Positions 1-5,968 of a stretch of 5,968 nt of DNA are shown piece by piece. Made by a program: the position numbers and the translations under genes. Where the stretch lies: contig JABHYI010000299.1 in the NCBI GenBank assembly GCA_018656255.1, positions 1-5,968 of the forward strand, in the 5' to 3' direction. The notes beneath the pieces are model-generated. The model was not told the origin of the DNA and made no database searches. It saw only the letters and a list, made by a program, of their open reading frames with translations. Position 1 is the first letter of the stretch, and the number at the start of each line of letters is the position of its first letter. This DNA is from Bacteroidota bacterium. GTDB taxonomy: Bacteria > Bacteroidota > Bacteroidia > Flavobacteriales > Flavobacteriaceae.

Positions 1-302
1 TAACTCAAAGAGTATGGGCAGAGCAACTATCCTCAGATCCTGATGCGATACTTCTAGATGTAAGAACCCTTGAGGAAGTCCAACAAGGGCACATTCCGGG
101 CGCCAAGCACCTAGATATAATGAACGCCGGAGCCTTTATGGAGGGAGCTAAAGACCTTGATAAAACAAAAAGTTATTATGTGTATTGTAGATCTGGAGGC
201 AGAAGTGGTCAAGCTTGTATGATCATGAATTCTATTGGTTTTGAAAAGGCTTACAATCTTATGGGCGGCTTTATGGAGTGGCAAGGAGAAAAAACGATTT
301 AA
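1..302 (+). CDS. Small rhodanese-domain sulfurtransferase, 5' end cut by window edge
   Basis: Single-domain rhodanese; the family moves sulfane sulfur through a cysteine persulfide, but the donor and acceptor here are unknown. The frame is open from base 3 to the TAA at 300-302. It reads TQRVWAEQL, then the first rhodanese signature LLDVRT followed by GHIPGA, then the active loop CRSGGRS with the catalytic Cys codon at 186-188, and ends with the usual NLMGGFMEW close. The loop has the six-residue CxxxxR form of sulfurtransferases, not the longer Cdc25 phosphatase form. The domain starts almost at the left edge, and relatives I recall begin with Met plus a few residues before LTQ, so probably only a handful of codons are missing. 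An ATG at 120 is internal and would delete the DVRT motif. No signal peptide is visible in what remains, so a cytoplasmic location is inferred. The next rhodanese gene follows after 3 bp, probably in the same operon. Confidence 0.9.
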   Translation, partial: TQRVWAEQLSSDPDAILLDVRTLEEVQQGHIPGAKHLDIMNAGAFMEGAKDLDKTKSYYVYCRSGGRSGQACMIMNSIGFEKAYNLMGGFMEWQGEKTI

Positions 303-305
303 AAA

Positions 306-725
306 ATGAAAAAATACATCACTTTAATTTTTGCTACAGTGATAACTCTAGCAAGTGTGTCTTGTAAAAATGCACAAAAAAATGATACTAAAGTAGCATC
401 TCAAACTATAGAGGTTATAGCTCCTAAAGCTATGTATGAAGTTCTTTTAAAAGACCCTAGTGCACAACTAGTAGATGTTAGGACTAAAGATGAGTTTGCT
501 GTTAGTCACCTTAAAGATGCACAAAACATTTGTGTTACAGATACAGATTTTAAACAAAAAGTAGCACATCTTGATAAAGACAAACCAGTATATGTGTATT
601 GTAAAAAAGGAGGCAGGAGTGCACAAGCATCCAAGATATTAAAAGAGCTTGGTTTTACTAAAATATTTGATCTTCAAGGTGGTATCACCAATTGGCAACA
701 GCAGCAACTCTCTACCAAGAAATAA
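306..725 (+). CDS. Rhodanese-domain putative lipoprotein
   Basis: A 139-residue protein: signal sequence plus one rhodanese domain. Residues 1-19 have a Lys-Lys start and a hydrophobic stretch ending LASVSC, so Cys20 is the likely lipidated residue. The -3 position is Ser rather than the usual Leu, which makes the lipobox imperfect, though relaxed lipoboxes are common in Bacteroidota. After Cys20 comes KNAQKND, without the acidic pair at +2/+3 that favours surface export in this phylum, so a periplasm-facing anchor is inferred. The domain spans about 38-131: LVDVRT at 55-60, active loop CKKGGRS at 99-105 with Cys99 as the persulfide residue, and DLQGGITNW near the end. The gene starts 3 bp after the upstream rhodanese, with only an A-rich stretch before the ATG and no clear ribosome binding site. 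The two paralogues share the layout and motifs but differ widely elsewhere. Role is inferred: periplasmic sulfane-sulfur transfer or detoxification. Confidence 0.88.
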   Translation: MKKYITLIFATVITLASVSCKNAQKNDTKVASQTIEVIAPKAMYEVLLKDPSAQLVDVRTKDEFAVSHLKDAQNICVTDTDFKQKVAHLDKDKPVYVYCKKGGRSAQASKILKELGFTKIFDLQGGITNWQQQQLSTKK

Positions 726-751
726 CCCAATTATAAAACAAAATTCAATTA

Positions 752-783
752 AAAAAAGGTGCCTATTTAAGGGCACCTTTTTT
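752..783. terminator. Bidirectional Rho-independent terminator
   Basis: Perfect 12-bp stem: AAAAAAGGTGCC at 752-763 pairs with GGCACCTTTTTT at 772-783, with an 8-base loop. The A-tract on one side and T-tract on the other give a U-run on either strand. It lies 26 bp after the second rhodanese stop and 20 bp beyond the stop of the converging DUF1028 gene, so it can end both transcripts. Confidence 0.9.
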
Positions 784-803
784 ATTGAGATGTTCTATAA
801 GGT

Positions 804-1814
804 TTATTGTTTAACAAACTTTATTGTTTGGATTCCCTTAACAGTAGCTACCTGCAAGAAGTAAATACCTTTTATTAAACTAGAAGTAGAAATAGTAATC
901 GCTCCTTGATTTAAAGCTTCTATTTTTGGCTGGAGTATTATTTTTCCTTGCATATCACTAATGCTAAGATTTTTGATGAGTACTCCCGGTTCATATTTTA
1001 GGGTGAACTGTTCAGCTACAGGGTTAGGGTAAAGCTGTAGTTTGTCATCTAAAGCAAAATCATTGGCTCCTAGAAATTGATTGTATAGTATTTGCAAAGA
1101 GTCTATAGGCTCTTCACCAAATGGCATTTCTTCTATGTTTAAACGTAAAAAAGGGTTGTCTATATCATCATCTGCTTTATACACCAATAAATATGCAGAG
1201 GTAGAAGAGGTTCCTCTTGCCAAACAACGAGAATCTGCTCCTGCAAAATTAGCGCCTTGCATGGCTGCCATTAATTTATCTGCTAGTGTTCCGCTGGCAG
1301 TATTAAAGTTATTTTGCATATTATTTAATACTGTTTGGTCTAATAAAATATTTCCTTGCACACTATAGGTGGGCCCTTGGATGTCTTCTTTGTAATCATC
1401 GGTAGAATCTCCGGTAAAACCTGCAGTTCTTGGTTCCCCCGAGGTGTTAAAATCTGCAATACCATATTGTCTGAAAGCGGGATTAAAATTTTGTGAGCTA
1501 CAAGCATCATTGGCCAATAGGTAATCTATAATCTCATCTGGGCTTGCGCCATTTTCCATTTGGCTAATGGCATTGTTTAGGTTCGAGTTTGGTATGCATA
1601 CATAGGCTTGGCTATTTACACCACCACGGCCAGGTATAATCTTAGTGATAATGTCTATAATGCCTCCAAAATTTGCAGCGCCATCAACGCAAGATGCTCC
1701 TGCAGATCCAATATCACCCGTGGCAGGATCAACGGCTATAATAGAAAAAGTATCTTGAGCCTGGGCTGTTACACATAGCAATGCAGCAATGAGTAGGGTG
1801 TATATATTTTTCAT
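804..1814 (-). CDS. Secreted DUF1028 protein with T9SS C-terminal sorting domain
   Basis: A 336-residue exported protein in three parts. Residues 1-19 are a signal peptide, with cleavage likely at AQA|QD. Residues about 22-235 are a DUF1028 domain: TFSIIAVDPATGDIG at the start, PGRGGVNSQAYV (61-72), RQYGIADFNTSGE (115-127), YSVQGNILL (150-158), GADSRC (192-197), and DNPFLRLNI (219-227) at its end. Residues about 259-336 are a Por-secretion-type tail, opening LQLYPNPV and containing LSISDMQGK and KGIYFLQV, which sends the protein through the outer membrane by type IX secretion. DUF1028 has, as I recall, the fold of N-terminal-nucleophile hydrolases; its substrate is unknown. The mature protein has four cysteines (42, 73, 105, 197), so disulfides are possible after export. 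A run of nine A residues lies just upstream of the ATG in place of a Shine-Dalgarno. It appears to be transcribed alone: a terminator lies upstream, and a shared one lies downstream. Confidence 0.9.
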   Translation of the reverse strand: MKNIYTLLIAALLCVTAQAQDTFSIIAVDPATGDIGSAGASCVDGAANFGGIIDIITKIIPGRGGVNSQAYVCIPNSNLNNAISQMENGASPDEIIDYLLANDACSSQNFNPAFRQYGIADFNTSGEPRTAGFTGDSTDDYKEDIQGPTYSVQGNILLDQTVLNNMQNNFNTASGTLADKLMAAMQGANFAGADSRCLARGTSSTSAYLLVYKADDDIDNPFLRLNIEEMPFGEEPIDSLQILYNQFLGANDFALDDKLQLYPNPVAEQFTLKYEPGVLIKNLSISDMQGKIILQPKIEALNQGAITISTSSLIKGIYFLQVATVKGIQTIKFVKQ

Positions 1815-1830
1815 AATCGTTTTTTTTTAA

Positions 1831-1856
1831 TAAAGATACCATTTTATATAAGACAA
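1831..1856 (-). promoter_or_regulatory. Candidate promoter for the DUF1028 gene
   Basis: Read on the - strand, TATCTTTA (1831-1838) matches the Bacteroidota -7 consensus TAnnTTTG at all but the last base. A TTG triplet (1854-1856) lies upstream with 15 bases between, shorter than the usual 17-23. It sits 17 bp from the start codon and after the fumarylacetoacetase terminator, which is the right place, but the match is modest. Confidence 0.35.
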
Positions 1857-1885
1857 GCCTTAGAGGATCAATCCTATAAAAATAC

Positions 1886-1918
1886 AAGAAGGGTGTCCCA
1901 ATTACGGTCACCCTTCTT
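1886..1918 (-). terminator. Rho-independent terminator of the fumarylacetoacetase gene
   Basis: Perfect 10-bp stem: AAGAAGGGTG at 1886-1895 pairs with CACCCTTCTT at 1909-1918, around a 13-base loop. On the - strand the hairpin is followed by TGTATTTTTAT, a U-rich tail. It starts 18 bp past the fumarylacetoacetase stop codon and separates that gene from the DUF1028 gene in the same orientation. Confidence 0.82.
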
Positions 1919-1936
1919 AAATCACTAAGGTTTTAA

Positions 1937-3214
1937 TTATTCTTGTGCAGGTAAAACTTCACCGTCACAAGTTCCAAAACCAATTCTAAGACCATCTTTT
2001 TGGCAATAGGCAGTCATTTTAACGGTGTCTCCGTCATTAATAAATTTACGTTGGCTACCATCATTGAGTGTAAGTGGGTTTTGACCCTTCCAGGTTAGCT
2101 CCAACATAGATCCATAACTGTCTTTGGTAGGTCCAGAGATGGTTCCACTACCCATCATATCACCACTACGAAGGTTACAGCCGTTTACTGTATGATGCGT
2201 TAATTGCTGCGCCATAGACCAGTACATGTACTTAAAGTTTGATTTACAGACAAGTGTTGGAGATCCATCTTTTGGCGCTATGGACGCTTCAAGATTGATG
2301 TCAAAATTCATAGGGCCGCTTTGATGTAAATAGGGTAGTGGCATCGGTTCTTGTATAGGACCATGGGTTCTAAAGGGTTCTAATGCGTCAAGAGTTACAA
2401 TCCATGGAGAAATCGTAGAGGCAAAACTTTTACCTAAAAAAGGTCCAAGAGGTACATACTCCCACGCCTGAATATCTCTGGCACTCCAGTCATTAAACTG
2501 TACCAAACCAAAGATGTAATCTTCTGCTTCTTTAATTGGCACTCTTTTGCCTAAATCATTTGCATCTGTGGTTATAAATGCCATTTCTAGTTCAAAGTCT
2601 AGTAATTTACTTGGCCCAAATCCTGGAACACCATCTTCTGCGGGTCTGGTTTGTCCATAAGGTCTTCTTACAGGTGTGCCAGAGGGAATTATAGATGAAC
2701 TTCTACCGTGGTATCCAATAGGAATATGAAGCCAATTTGGTAGTAATGCATTTTCTGGGTCTCTAAACAAACTTCCAACATTGGTTGCGTGTTCTTTACT
2801 TGCGTAAAAATCTGTATAATCTCCAACATCTACAGGGAGCTGCATTTCAATTTGATCAAGTGCAAATAATATTTTGTCACAATGGGCTCTATTTGTTTGT
2901 AATTCTTGGTTGCTTTTCAAGAAAATATCACTGATACGATTTCTTACAAGTCGCCATGTTTTGCGTCCATCTGCAATAAAATCATTTAAACTATCTTGAA
3001 GGAAAATATCTTCTGTAAGGTCAATTCCTTTAAAGTATCCAAGTTGGTGTAAAGCACCTAAATCTATAGCGGTATCACCAATACGGGTGCCAATTGTGAT
3101 GATGTCATCACGTGTTAAAAACACACCAAATGGGATGTTTTGAATAGGAAAATCACTGTTTTGTGGAACATCAATCCATGAAACTCTTGAGGGGTCGTTT
3201 GCAGTTAAAGGCAT
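1937..3214 (-). CDS. fahA: Fumarylacetoacetase (fumarylacetoacetate hydrolase)
   Basis: Cytoplasmic enzyme of the last step of tyrosine and homogentisate breakdown, splitting fumarylacetoacetate into fumarate and acetoacetate. The 425 residues match the usual length and the animal enzyme along the whole chain. The N-terminal SH3-like domain (about 10-125) has the DFPIQNIPFG motif; the catalytic beta-roll domain follows. By alignment from memory with mouse FAH, the metal ligands are Asp135 (YTDFY), Glu208 and Glu210 (DFELEM) and Asp242 (NDWSARD). The catalytic residues are His142 (KEHATN), Arg246, Gln249, Lys262 (GKSF) and Glu372 (MLELTW). None is missing, so an active enzyme is expected. The ATG at 3214 gives the family N-terminus; no Shine-Dalgarno is seen. 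The rest of the pathway (homogentisate dioxygenase, 4-hydroxyphenylpyruvate dioxygenase, isomerase) is not in the window. The gene is followed by its own terminator and diverges from glyA across 207 bp. Confidence 0.97.
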   Translation of the reverse strand: MPLTANDPSRVSWIDVPQNSDFPIQNIPFGVFLTRDDIITIGTRIGDTAIDLGALHQLGYFKGIDLTEDIFLQDSLNDFIADGRKTWRLVRNRISDIFLKSNQELQTNRAHCDKILFALDQIEMQLPVDVGDYTDFYASKEHATNVGSLFRDPENALLPNWLHIPIGYHGRSSSIIPSGTPVRRPYGQTRPAEDGVPGFGPSKLLDFELEMAFITTDANDLGKRVPIKEAEDYIFGLVQFNDWSARDIQAWEYVPLGPFLGKSFASTISPWIVTLDALEPFRTHGPIQEPMPLPYLHQSGPMNFDINLEASIAPKDGSPTLVCKSNFKYMYWSMAQQLTHHTVNGCNLRSGDMMGSGTISGPTKDSYGSMLELTWKGQNPLTLNDGSQRKFINDGDTVKMTAYCQKDGLRIGFGTCDGEVLPAQE

Positions 3215-3245
3215 AGTTGTTAATTTCTGTTAGTAAAATCTACAT

Positions 3246-3253
3246 CAAATATA
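3246..3253 (-). promoter_or_regulatory. Candidate -7 element for fahA
   Basis: On the - strand this reads TATATTTG, a perfect match to the Bacteroidota -7 consensus TAnnTTTG. Its downstream end is 31 bp from the fahA ATG, so the leader would be about 25 bases. No TTG is found 17-23 bases upstream (the nearest triplet there is GTT), so the -33 element is weak or absent. Confidence 0.5.
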
Positions 3254-3285
3254 TAATTTTAAGAATAGGTAACGATTGCTTTTAC

Positions 3286-3293
3286 TATTTTTG
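3286..3293 (+). promoter_or_regulatory. Candidate -7 element for glyA
   Basis: Reads TATTTTTG, a perfect match to TAnnTTTG, on the + strand. Again no TTG occurs at the expected upstream distance. If used, it gives glyA a leader of roughly 120 bases. That leader holds a 4-bp stem with a UUCG loop (3330-3341) and no riboswitch I recognise. Weaker partial matches nearer the gene (for example TATTTTAG at 3361-3368) are alternatives. Confidence 0.38.
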
Positions 3294-3421
3294 ATGTTTA
3301 ATTAACACAAAGATAGTTTTACTGTTTTTTTTCTTCGGAAATACTTTGAATTATTGATGCTATTTTAGGTTTCAATAGTACCATTTCTGATGATTTAAAA
3401 ACACCAAGCATTACACTTATT

Positions 3422-4696
3422 ATGAAAAGAGACGAACAAATATTTGAATTAATCCAGGCAGAGCATCAGCGTCAGTTAGACGGTTTGGAGCTTATTGCAT
3501 CAGAGAATTTTGCCAGCCAACAAGTTATGGACGCCGCAGGATCTGTACTTACTAATAAATATGCAGAAGGATATCCCGGAAAACGCTATTATGGCGGTTG
3601 TGAGATTGTTGATGAGGTAGAACAAATAGCCATTGATAGAGCAAAGGCTTTATTTGGCGCAGCATATGCAAATGTGCAGCCTCATAGTGGGTCTCAGGCT
3701 AATACAGCTGTTTTTCATGCTTGTTTACAACCTGGAGATACTTTTTTAGGTTTTGATTTATCTCATGGTGGTCATTTAACACATGGTAGCCCCGTAAATT
3801 TTAGTGGAAGGTTATACAATCCAGTATTTTATGGTGTAGAGAAAGAAACCGGAATGCTTGATTATGATAAAATCGAAGCCATTGCAATAAAAGAACAACC
3901 TAAAATGATTATTGCTGGAGCTTCTGCCTATTCTCGTGAGATAGATTACAAGCGATTTAGAGCTATTGCAGATAAAGTAGGTGCTGTATTACTTGCAGAT
4001 ATTGCACACCCAGCAGGTTTAATTGCCAAAGGAATCATTGCAGATCCAGTACCACATTGTCATGTCATTACCACCACCACTCACAAAACCCTTCGAGGAC
4101 CTCGCGGTGGTTTGATATTAATGGGTAAAGATTTTGAAAACCCATTTGGGATTACTCTTAAAAACGGTAACAAACGTATGATGTCTTCTTTGCTTGACAG
4201 TGGTATTTTTCCAGGAAATCAAGGAGGACCTCTAGAGCACATAATTGCTGCCAAAGCAATTGCTTTTGGAGAGGCTCTTACAGATGAGTTTTTACATTAC
4301 ATGGTTCAGGTAAAAAATAATGCAGCTGTCATGGCAGCAGCTTTTATGGAAAAAGGATATGAAATTATCAGTGGCGGTACAGATAACCACATGATGCTTA
4401 TTGATTTGCGTAACAAAAATATAACGGGTAAAGATGCAGAGGCTGCCCTTGGAAAAGCAGACATAACCGTAAATAAAAACATGGTACCTTTTGATGACAA
4501 ATCACCGTTTGTAACTAGCGGAATACGTGTTGGTACAGCGGCCATAACTACTCGTGGTCTTAAAGAAAAAGATATGCAACAAATTGTAGATTTTATTGAC
4601 GCTGCTATTACAAATCACGACTCAGACAGTAAACTAGATGAAATTGCTATCATGGTAAATAGCATGATGAGTGACAGACCCTTATTTGTTTGGTAA
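3422..4696 (+). CDS. glyA: Serine hydroxymethyltransferase
   Basis: Cytoplasmic PLP enzyme that interconverts serine plus tetrahydrofolate with glycine plus 5,10-methylene-tetrahydrofolate, the main one-carbon source. The 424 residues are full length and co-linear with E. coli GlyA. Visible motifs: [10 protein letters not shown] (21-30), [17 protein letters not shown] (45-61), [11 protein letters not shown] (84-94), [15 protein letters not shown] (115-129), Asp193 and His196 in [10 protein letters not shown] for the cofactor ring, the PLP lysine Lys222 in [14 protein letters not shown], and Arg369 in SGIRVGTAA for the substrate carboxylate. Between the PLP loop and FPGNQGGP there is a segment (about 235-262) roughly a dozen residues longer than in E. 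coli, a form I associate with Bacteroidota enzymes. The ATG at 3422 gives the family N-terminus; there is no Shine-Dalgarno. It appears monocistronic, divergent from fahA and ended by the hairpin at 4722-4759. Confidence 0.98.
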   Translation: MKRDEQIFELIQAEHQRQLDGLELIASENFASQQVMDAAGSVLTNKYAEGYPGKRYYGGCEIVDEVEQIAIDRAKALFGAAYANVQPHSGSQANTAVFHACLQPGDTFLGFDLSHGGHLTHGSPVNFSGRLYNPVFYGVEKETGMLDYDKIEAIAIKEQPKMIIAGASAYSREIDYKRFRAIADKVGAVLLADIAHPAGLIAKGIIADPVPHCHVITTTTHKTLRGPRGGLILMGKDFENPFGITLKNGNKRMMSSLLDSGIFPGNQGGPLEHIIAAKAIAFGEALTDEFLHYMVQVKNNAAVMAAAFMEKGYEIISGGTDNHMMLIDLRNKNITGKDAEAALGKADITVNKNMVPFDDKSPFVTSGIRVGTAAITTRGLKEKDMQQIVDFIDAAITNHDSDSKLDEIAIMVNSMMSDRPLFVW

Positions 4697-4721
4697 GCTA
4701 TAGCTACTAATTTACAGTCAT

Positions 4722-4759
4722 AAAAAAACAGACACGGATTTTCCCATGTCTGTTTTTTT
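4722..4759. terminator. Convergent bidirectional terminator after glyA
   Basis: A 16-position stem: an A-tract plus CAGACACGG (4722-4737) faces CCATGTCTG plus a T-tract (4744-4759), with a 6-base loop. The only imperfect pair is C4735 with A4746, a C-A mismatch in the glyA-sense RNA but a U-G wobble in the opposite RNA. It lies 25 bp after the glyA stop and 13 bp from the stop of the converging beta-helix gene, so both probably use it. Confidence 0.88.
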
Positions 4760-4772
4760 TATGTGATATGTT

Positions 4773-5968
4773 TTATCCCTCTGGAGGAAACTCTGTGCTT
4801 TGATAGGCGCCAGCATCTGCAGGATCATTCCTAGGAGTACCGTTAAGATCTAGCGGTACTAGATTTGAAATACTAGGGTCTGCGATACCCTCTGCTCCAG
4901 AGACATTTTTTTCTATATTGAAGTTATTTTCTCTCGTATTTTCAAAGGCAGGGTCAATGTTTACAACCACGGTACTATTAAACTCATATAGAGGGTTTCC
5001 TTCAAAATTGTTATTAATGTCATTAAAACGAAGTAGGGTGCTATTGAGTGAGAAGTTAAAGGCGGTACTTTCGTTAATAGGAAATAAGCCTAACTCAATA
5101 TTTTCACTTCCATAGATAATACAATTATTAAAATTTGCTTGTGTTAAATCAAAAGCAATAACTCCATTTTCTGTCTCCAGGCCATTATCTATTTGCAGGG
5201 CAGGAAATGACCTAAAACCATTAGACCAATAATTTACAAAAGAGCAGTGGTTAAAAGTGTAGGTTCCTCCTAAAGAAAGCGCTAAGCTTGATTGCCCACT
5301 GTTGTTAATCACTAGGTTTTCTCCGTAGATATTTGCAGTTCGGGCTAGCAGCCCAATATTGGCAGAGTTGTAAATTTGAGTATTTTTTAGGGTGAGGGTT
5401 CTATCTCCATCATTGCTGTCCATGAGTATTCCAACAGAAGCATTTTTAATGGTAGTAAAACTAAACTCATTGTTAGTGCTTCCTGCAGTACACCAAATAG
5501 TACCCCATTGTCCAGGTACATCTTCAAATGCAGGTTCAAGTCTATCACTTTCAAATATAATCTCTCCCTCCATAGCCTCAAGATCTTGACTTTGAATTCC
5601 GTTTGCTTTTATGGAAGCCGTGTTGGCCACTAGTAACCCACTTTTTTTATGGAAATGTATGCGCGCCCCGGGGTCTATAATGAGTTCATCACCCGGTCCA
5701 ACGGCTGCATAGCCGTAAATTACATACGGTTTTTCATTGGTGAAAAGTAGCTCTGTATTATCTAAGAAAAACCCTTCTATGTCTTCGGCCTGCTCACCAC
5801 TACCTAGAGTTAATGTTTCATAAATACCATTTCCTAGGTCTTCTGGGAACAAAAAAACAGCATCTTTAACTAGAGTTATTAAGGTAACATCTTGTTGATT
5901 TCCGGCAGTGTCAAATTGTATTTTGTCTTCATACAAGAACTCCAACCCACCTCCAGGTAAGTTGTCTA
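4773..5968 (-). CDS. Parallel beta-helix repeat protein, N-terminus beyond right edge
   Basis: The frame is open from the right edge to the TAA at 4773-4775, giving 397 visible residues. A TTG at 5945 could be read as a start, but the frame continues upstream as DNLPGGG before LEFLYEDKI, so I treat it as internal. The protein has an N-terminal beta-rich part (FLYEDKIQFD, VTLITLVKDAVFLFP), then NEKPYVIYGYAAV and GARIHFHKKSGL, where a right-handed parallel beta-helix seems to begin. Short coils rich in Asn, Ile and Gly follow (TIKNASVGIL, LKNTQIYNSANIGLLA, LVINNSGQSSLALS, YTFNHCSFVNYW). The end has the DLNGTPRNDPADAGAYQ close common in such proteins. Flavobacterial relatives, as I recall, are about 500 residues with a lipoprotein signal, so about 100 or more residues should lie outside. 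No catalytic polysaccharide-lyase motif is recognised; a cell-envelope binding or structural role is inferred. Confidence 0.85.
   Translation of the reverse strand, partial: DNLPGGGLEFLYEDKIQFDTAGNQQDVTLITLVKDAVFLFPEDLGNGIYETLTLGSGEQAEDIEGFFLDNTELLFTNEKPYVIYGYAAVGPGDELIIDPGARIHFHKKSGLLVANTASIKANGIQSQDLEAMEGEIIFESDRLEPAFEDVPGQWGTIWCTAGSTNNEFSFTTIKNASVGILMDSNDGDRTLTLKNTQIYNSANIGLLARTANIYGENLVINNSGQSSLALSLGGTYTFNHCSFVNYWSNGFRSFPALQIDNGLETENGVIAFDLTQANFNNCIIYGSENIELGLFPINESTAFNFSLNSTLLRFNDINNNFEGNPLYEFNSTVVVNIDPAFENTRENNFNIEKNVSGAEGIADPSISNLVPLDLNGTPRNDPADAGAYQSTEFPPEG

Larger units (their letters stand above)
3242..3297. repeat. 12-bp inverted repeat in the fahA-glyA divergent promoter region
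   Basis: ACATCAAATATA at 3242-3253 and TATTTTTGATGT at 3286-3297 are reverse complements with one mismatch (11 of 12). The inner 8 bp, ACATCAAA/TTTGATGT, are perfect. The arms are 32 bp apart, centre to centre 44 bp. Each arm contains a perfect -7 consensus pointing outward to its own gene, so the repeat may be twin promoters, a regulator site, or both. Confidence 0.6.

Noticed and set aside
120..122. ATG as the start of the first rhodanese
   Set aside because: It would remove the DVRT and GHIPGA motifs, which are present in the same open frame to its left.
1..725. Rhodanese pair as a recent exact duplication or assembly artefact
   Set aside because: Similarity is confined mainly to the domain motifs; the proteins differ across most positions and only one has a signal sequence, so the duplication is old.
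649..864. 71-codon + strand frame overlapping the end of the second rhodanese
   Set aside because: It runs through the strong bidirectional terminator and into the 3' end of the convergent gene, so it is not plausible as a coding region.
1081..1368. 95-codon + strand open frame inside the DUF1028 gene
   Set aside because: It lies wholly within a well-supported gene on the other strand and has no recognisable domain; the smaller frames within glyA and the beta-helix gene are rejected for the same reason.
1820..1828. Nine-base T run (A run on the - strand) as a phase-variation tract
   Set aside because: It lies between promoter and start codon, where A-rich sequence is normal for translation initiation in Bacteroidota; length variation here would not shift a reading frame.
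1729..1911. 60-codon - strand frame overlapping the DUF1028 start and upstream region
   Set aside because: It overlaps the signal-peptide region in another frame, crosses the promoter and terminator region, and resembles no protein I know.
5943..5945. TTG codon that could be taken as the start of the beta-helix gene
   Set aside because: The reading frame continues upstream without a stop to the window edge (DNLPGGG), and family proteins extend further N-terminally, so this is an internal Leu codon.
1..5968. tRNA, rRNA, CRISPR arrays, insertion sequences, defence or toxin-antitoxin modules
   Set aside because: No clover-leaf sequence, direct-repeat array, transposase or defence-type protein was seen on either strand; the genes fill the window with short intergenic gaps.

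Overview
The window looks like a chromosomal segment from a marine-type member of the Flavobacteriaceae (Bacteroidota). Four things point there: AT-rich DNA with almost no Shine-Dalgarno sites, a type IX secretion (T9SS) C-terminal sorting domain on a secreted protein, TAnnTTTG-like -7 promoter elements, and a C-terminal gene of a beta-helix family that I know mainly from flavobacteria. I cannot name the genus. Nothing here indicates a mobile element, a CRISPR array, a phage or an RNA gene.

Layout, left to right. (1) Positions 1-725, + strand: two rhodanese-domain genes in tandem, 3 bp apart and very probably one operon. The first lacks its extreme 5' end and shows no export signal. The second carries a lipoprotein-type signal. 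They end at a hairpin terminator (752-783) that also serves the gene converging from the right. (2) 804-1814, - strand: a secreted DUF1028 protein (Ntn-hydrolase-like) with a T9SS sorting tail. (3) 1886-1918: terminator of the next gene. (4) 1937-3214, - strand: fumarylacetoacetase, the last step of tyrosine breakdown, with all known catalytic and metal residues present. (5) 3215-3421: a 207-bp divergent intergenic region with two back-to-back -7 elements that form a 12-bp inverted repeat with one mismatch. (6) 3422-4696, + strand: glyA, serine hydroxymethyltransferase. (7) 4722-4759: a convergent terminator. (8) 4773 to the right edge, - strand: the C-terminal ~397 residues of a parallel beta-helix protein, probably a cell-envelope lipoprotein, whose start lies outside the window.

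Functionally this is mostly housekeeping and envelope biology: sulfur-relay or persulfide handling on both sides of the inner membrane, amino-acid catabolism (fahA), one-carbon metabolism (glyA), and two exported proteins of unknown role. I found no convincing new multi-gene system. The best leads are the symmetric divergent promoter region between fahA and glyA, the DUF1028 protein fused to a T9SS tail (where signal-peptide cleavage does not directly expose the expected N-terminal nucleophile), and the paired rhodaneses that appear to sit in two compartments.
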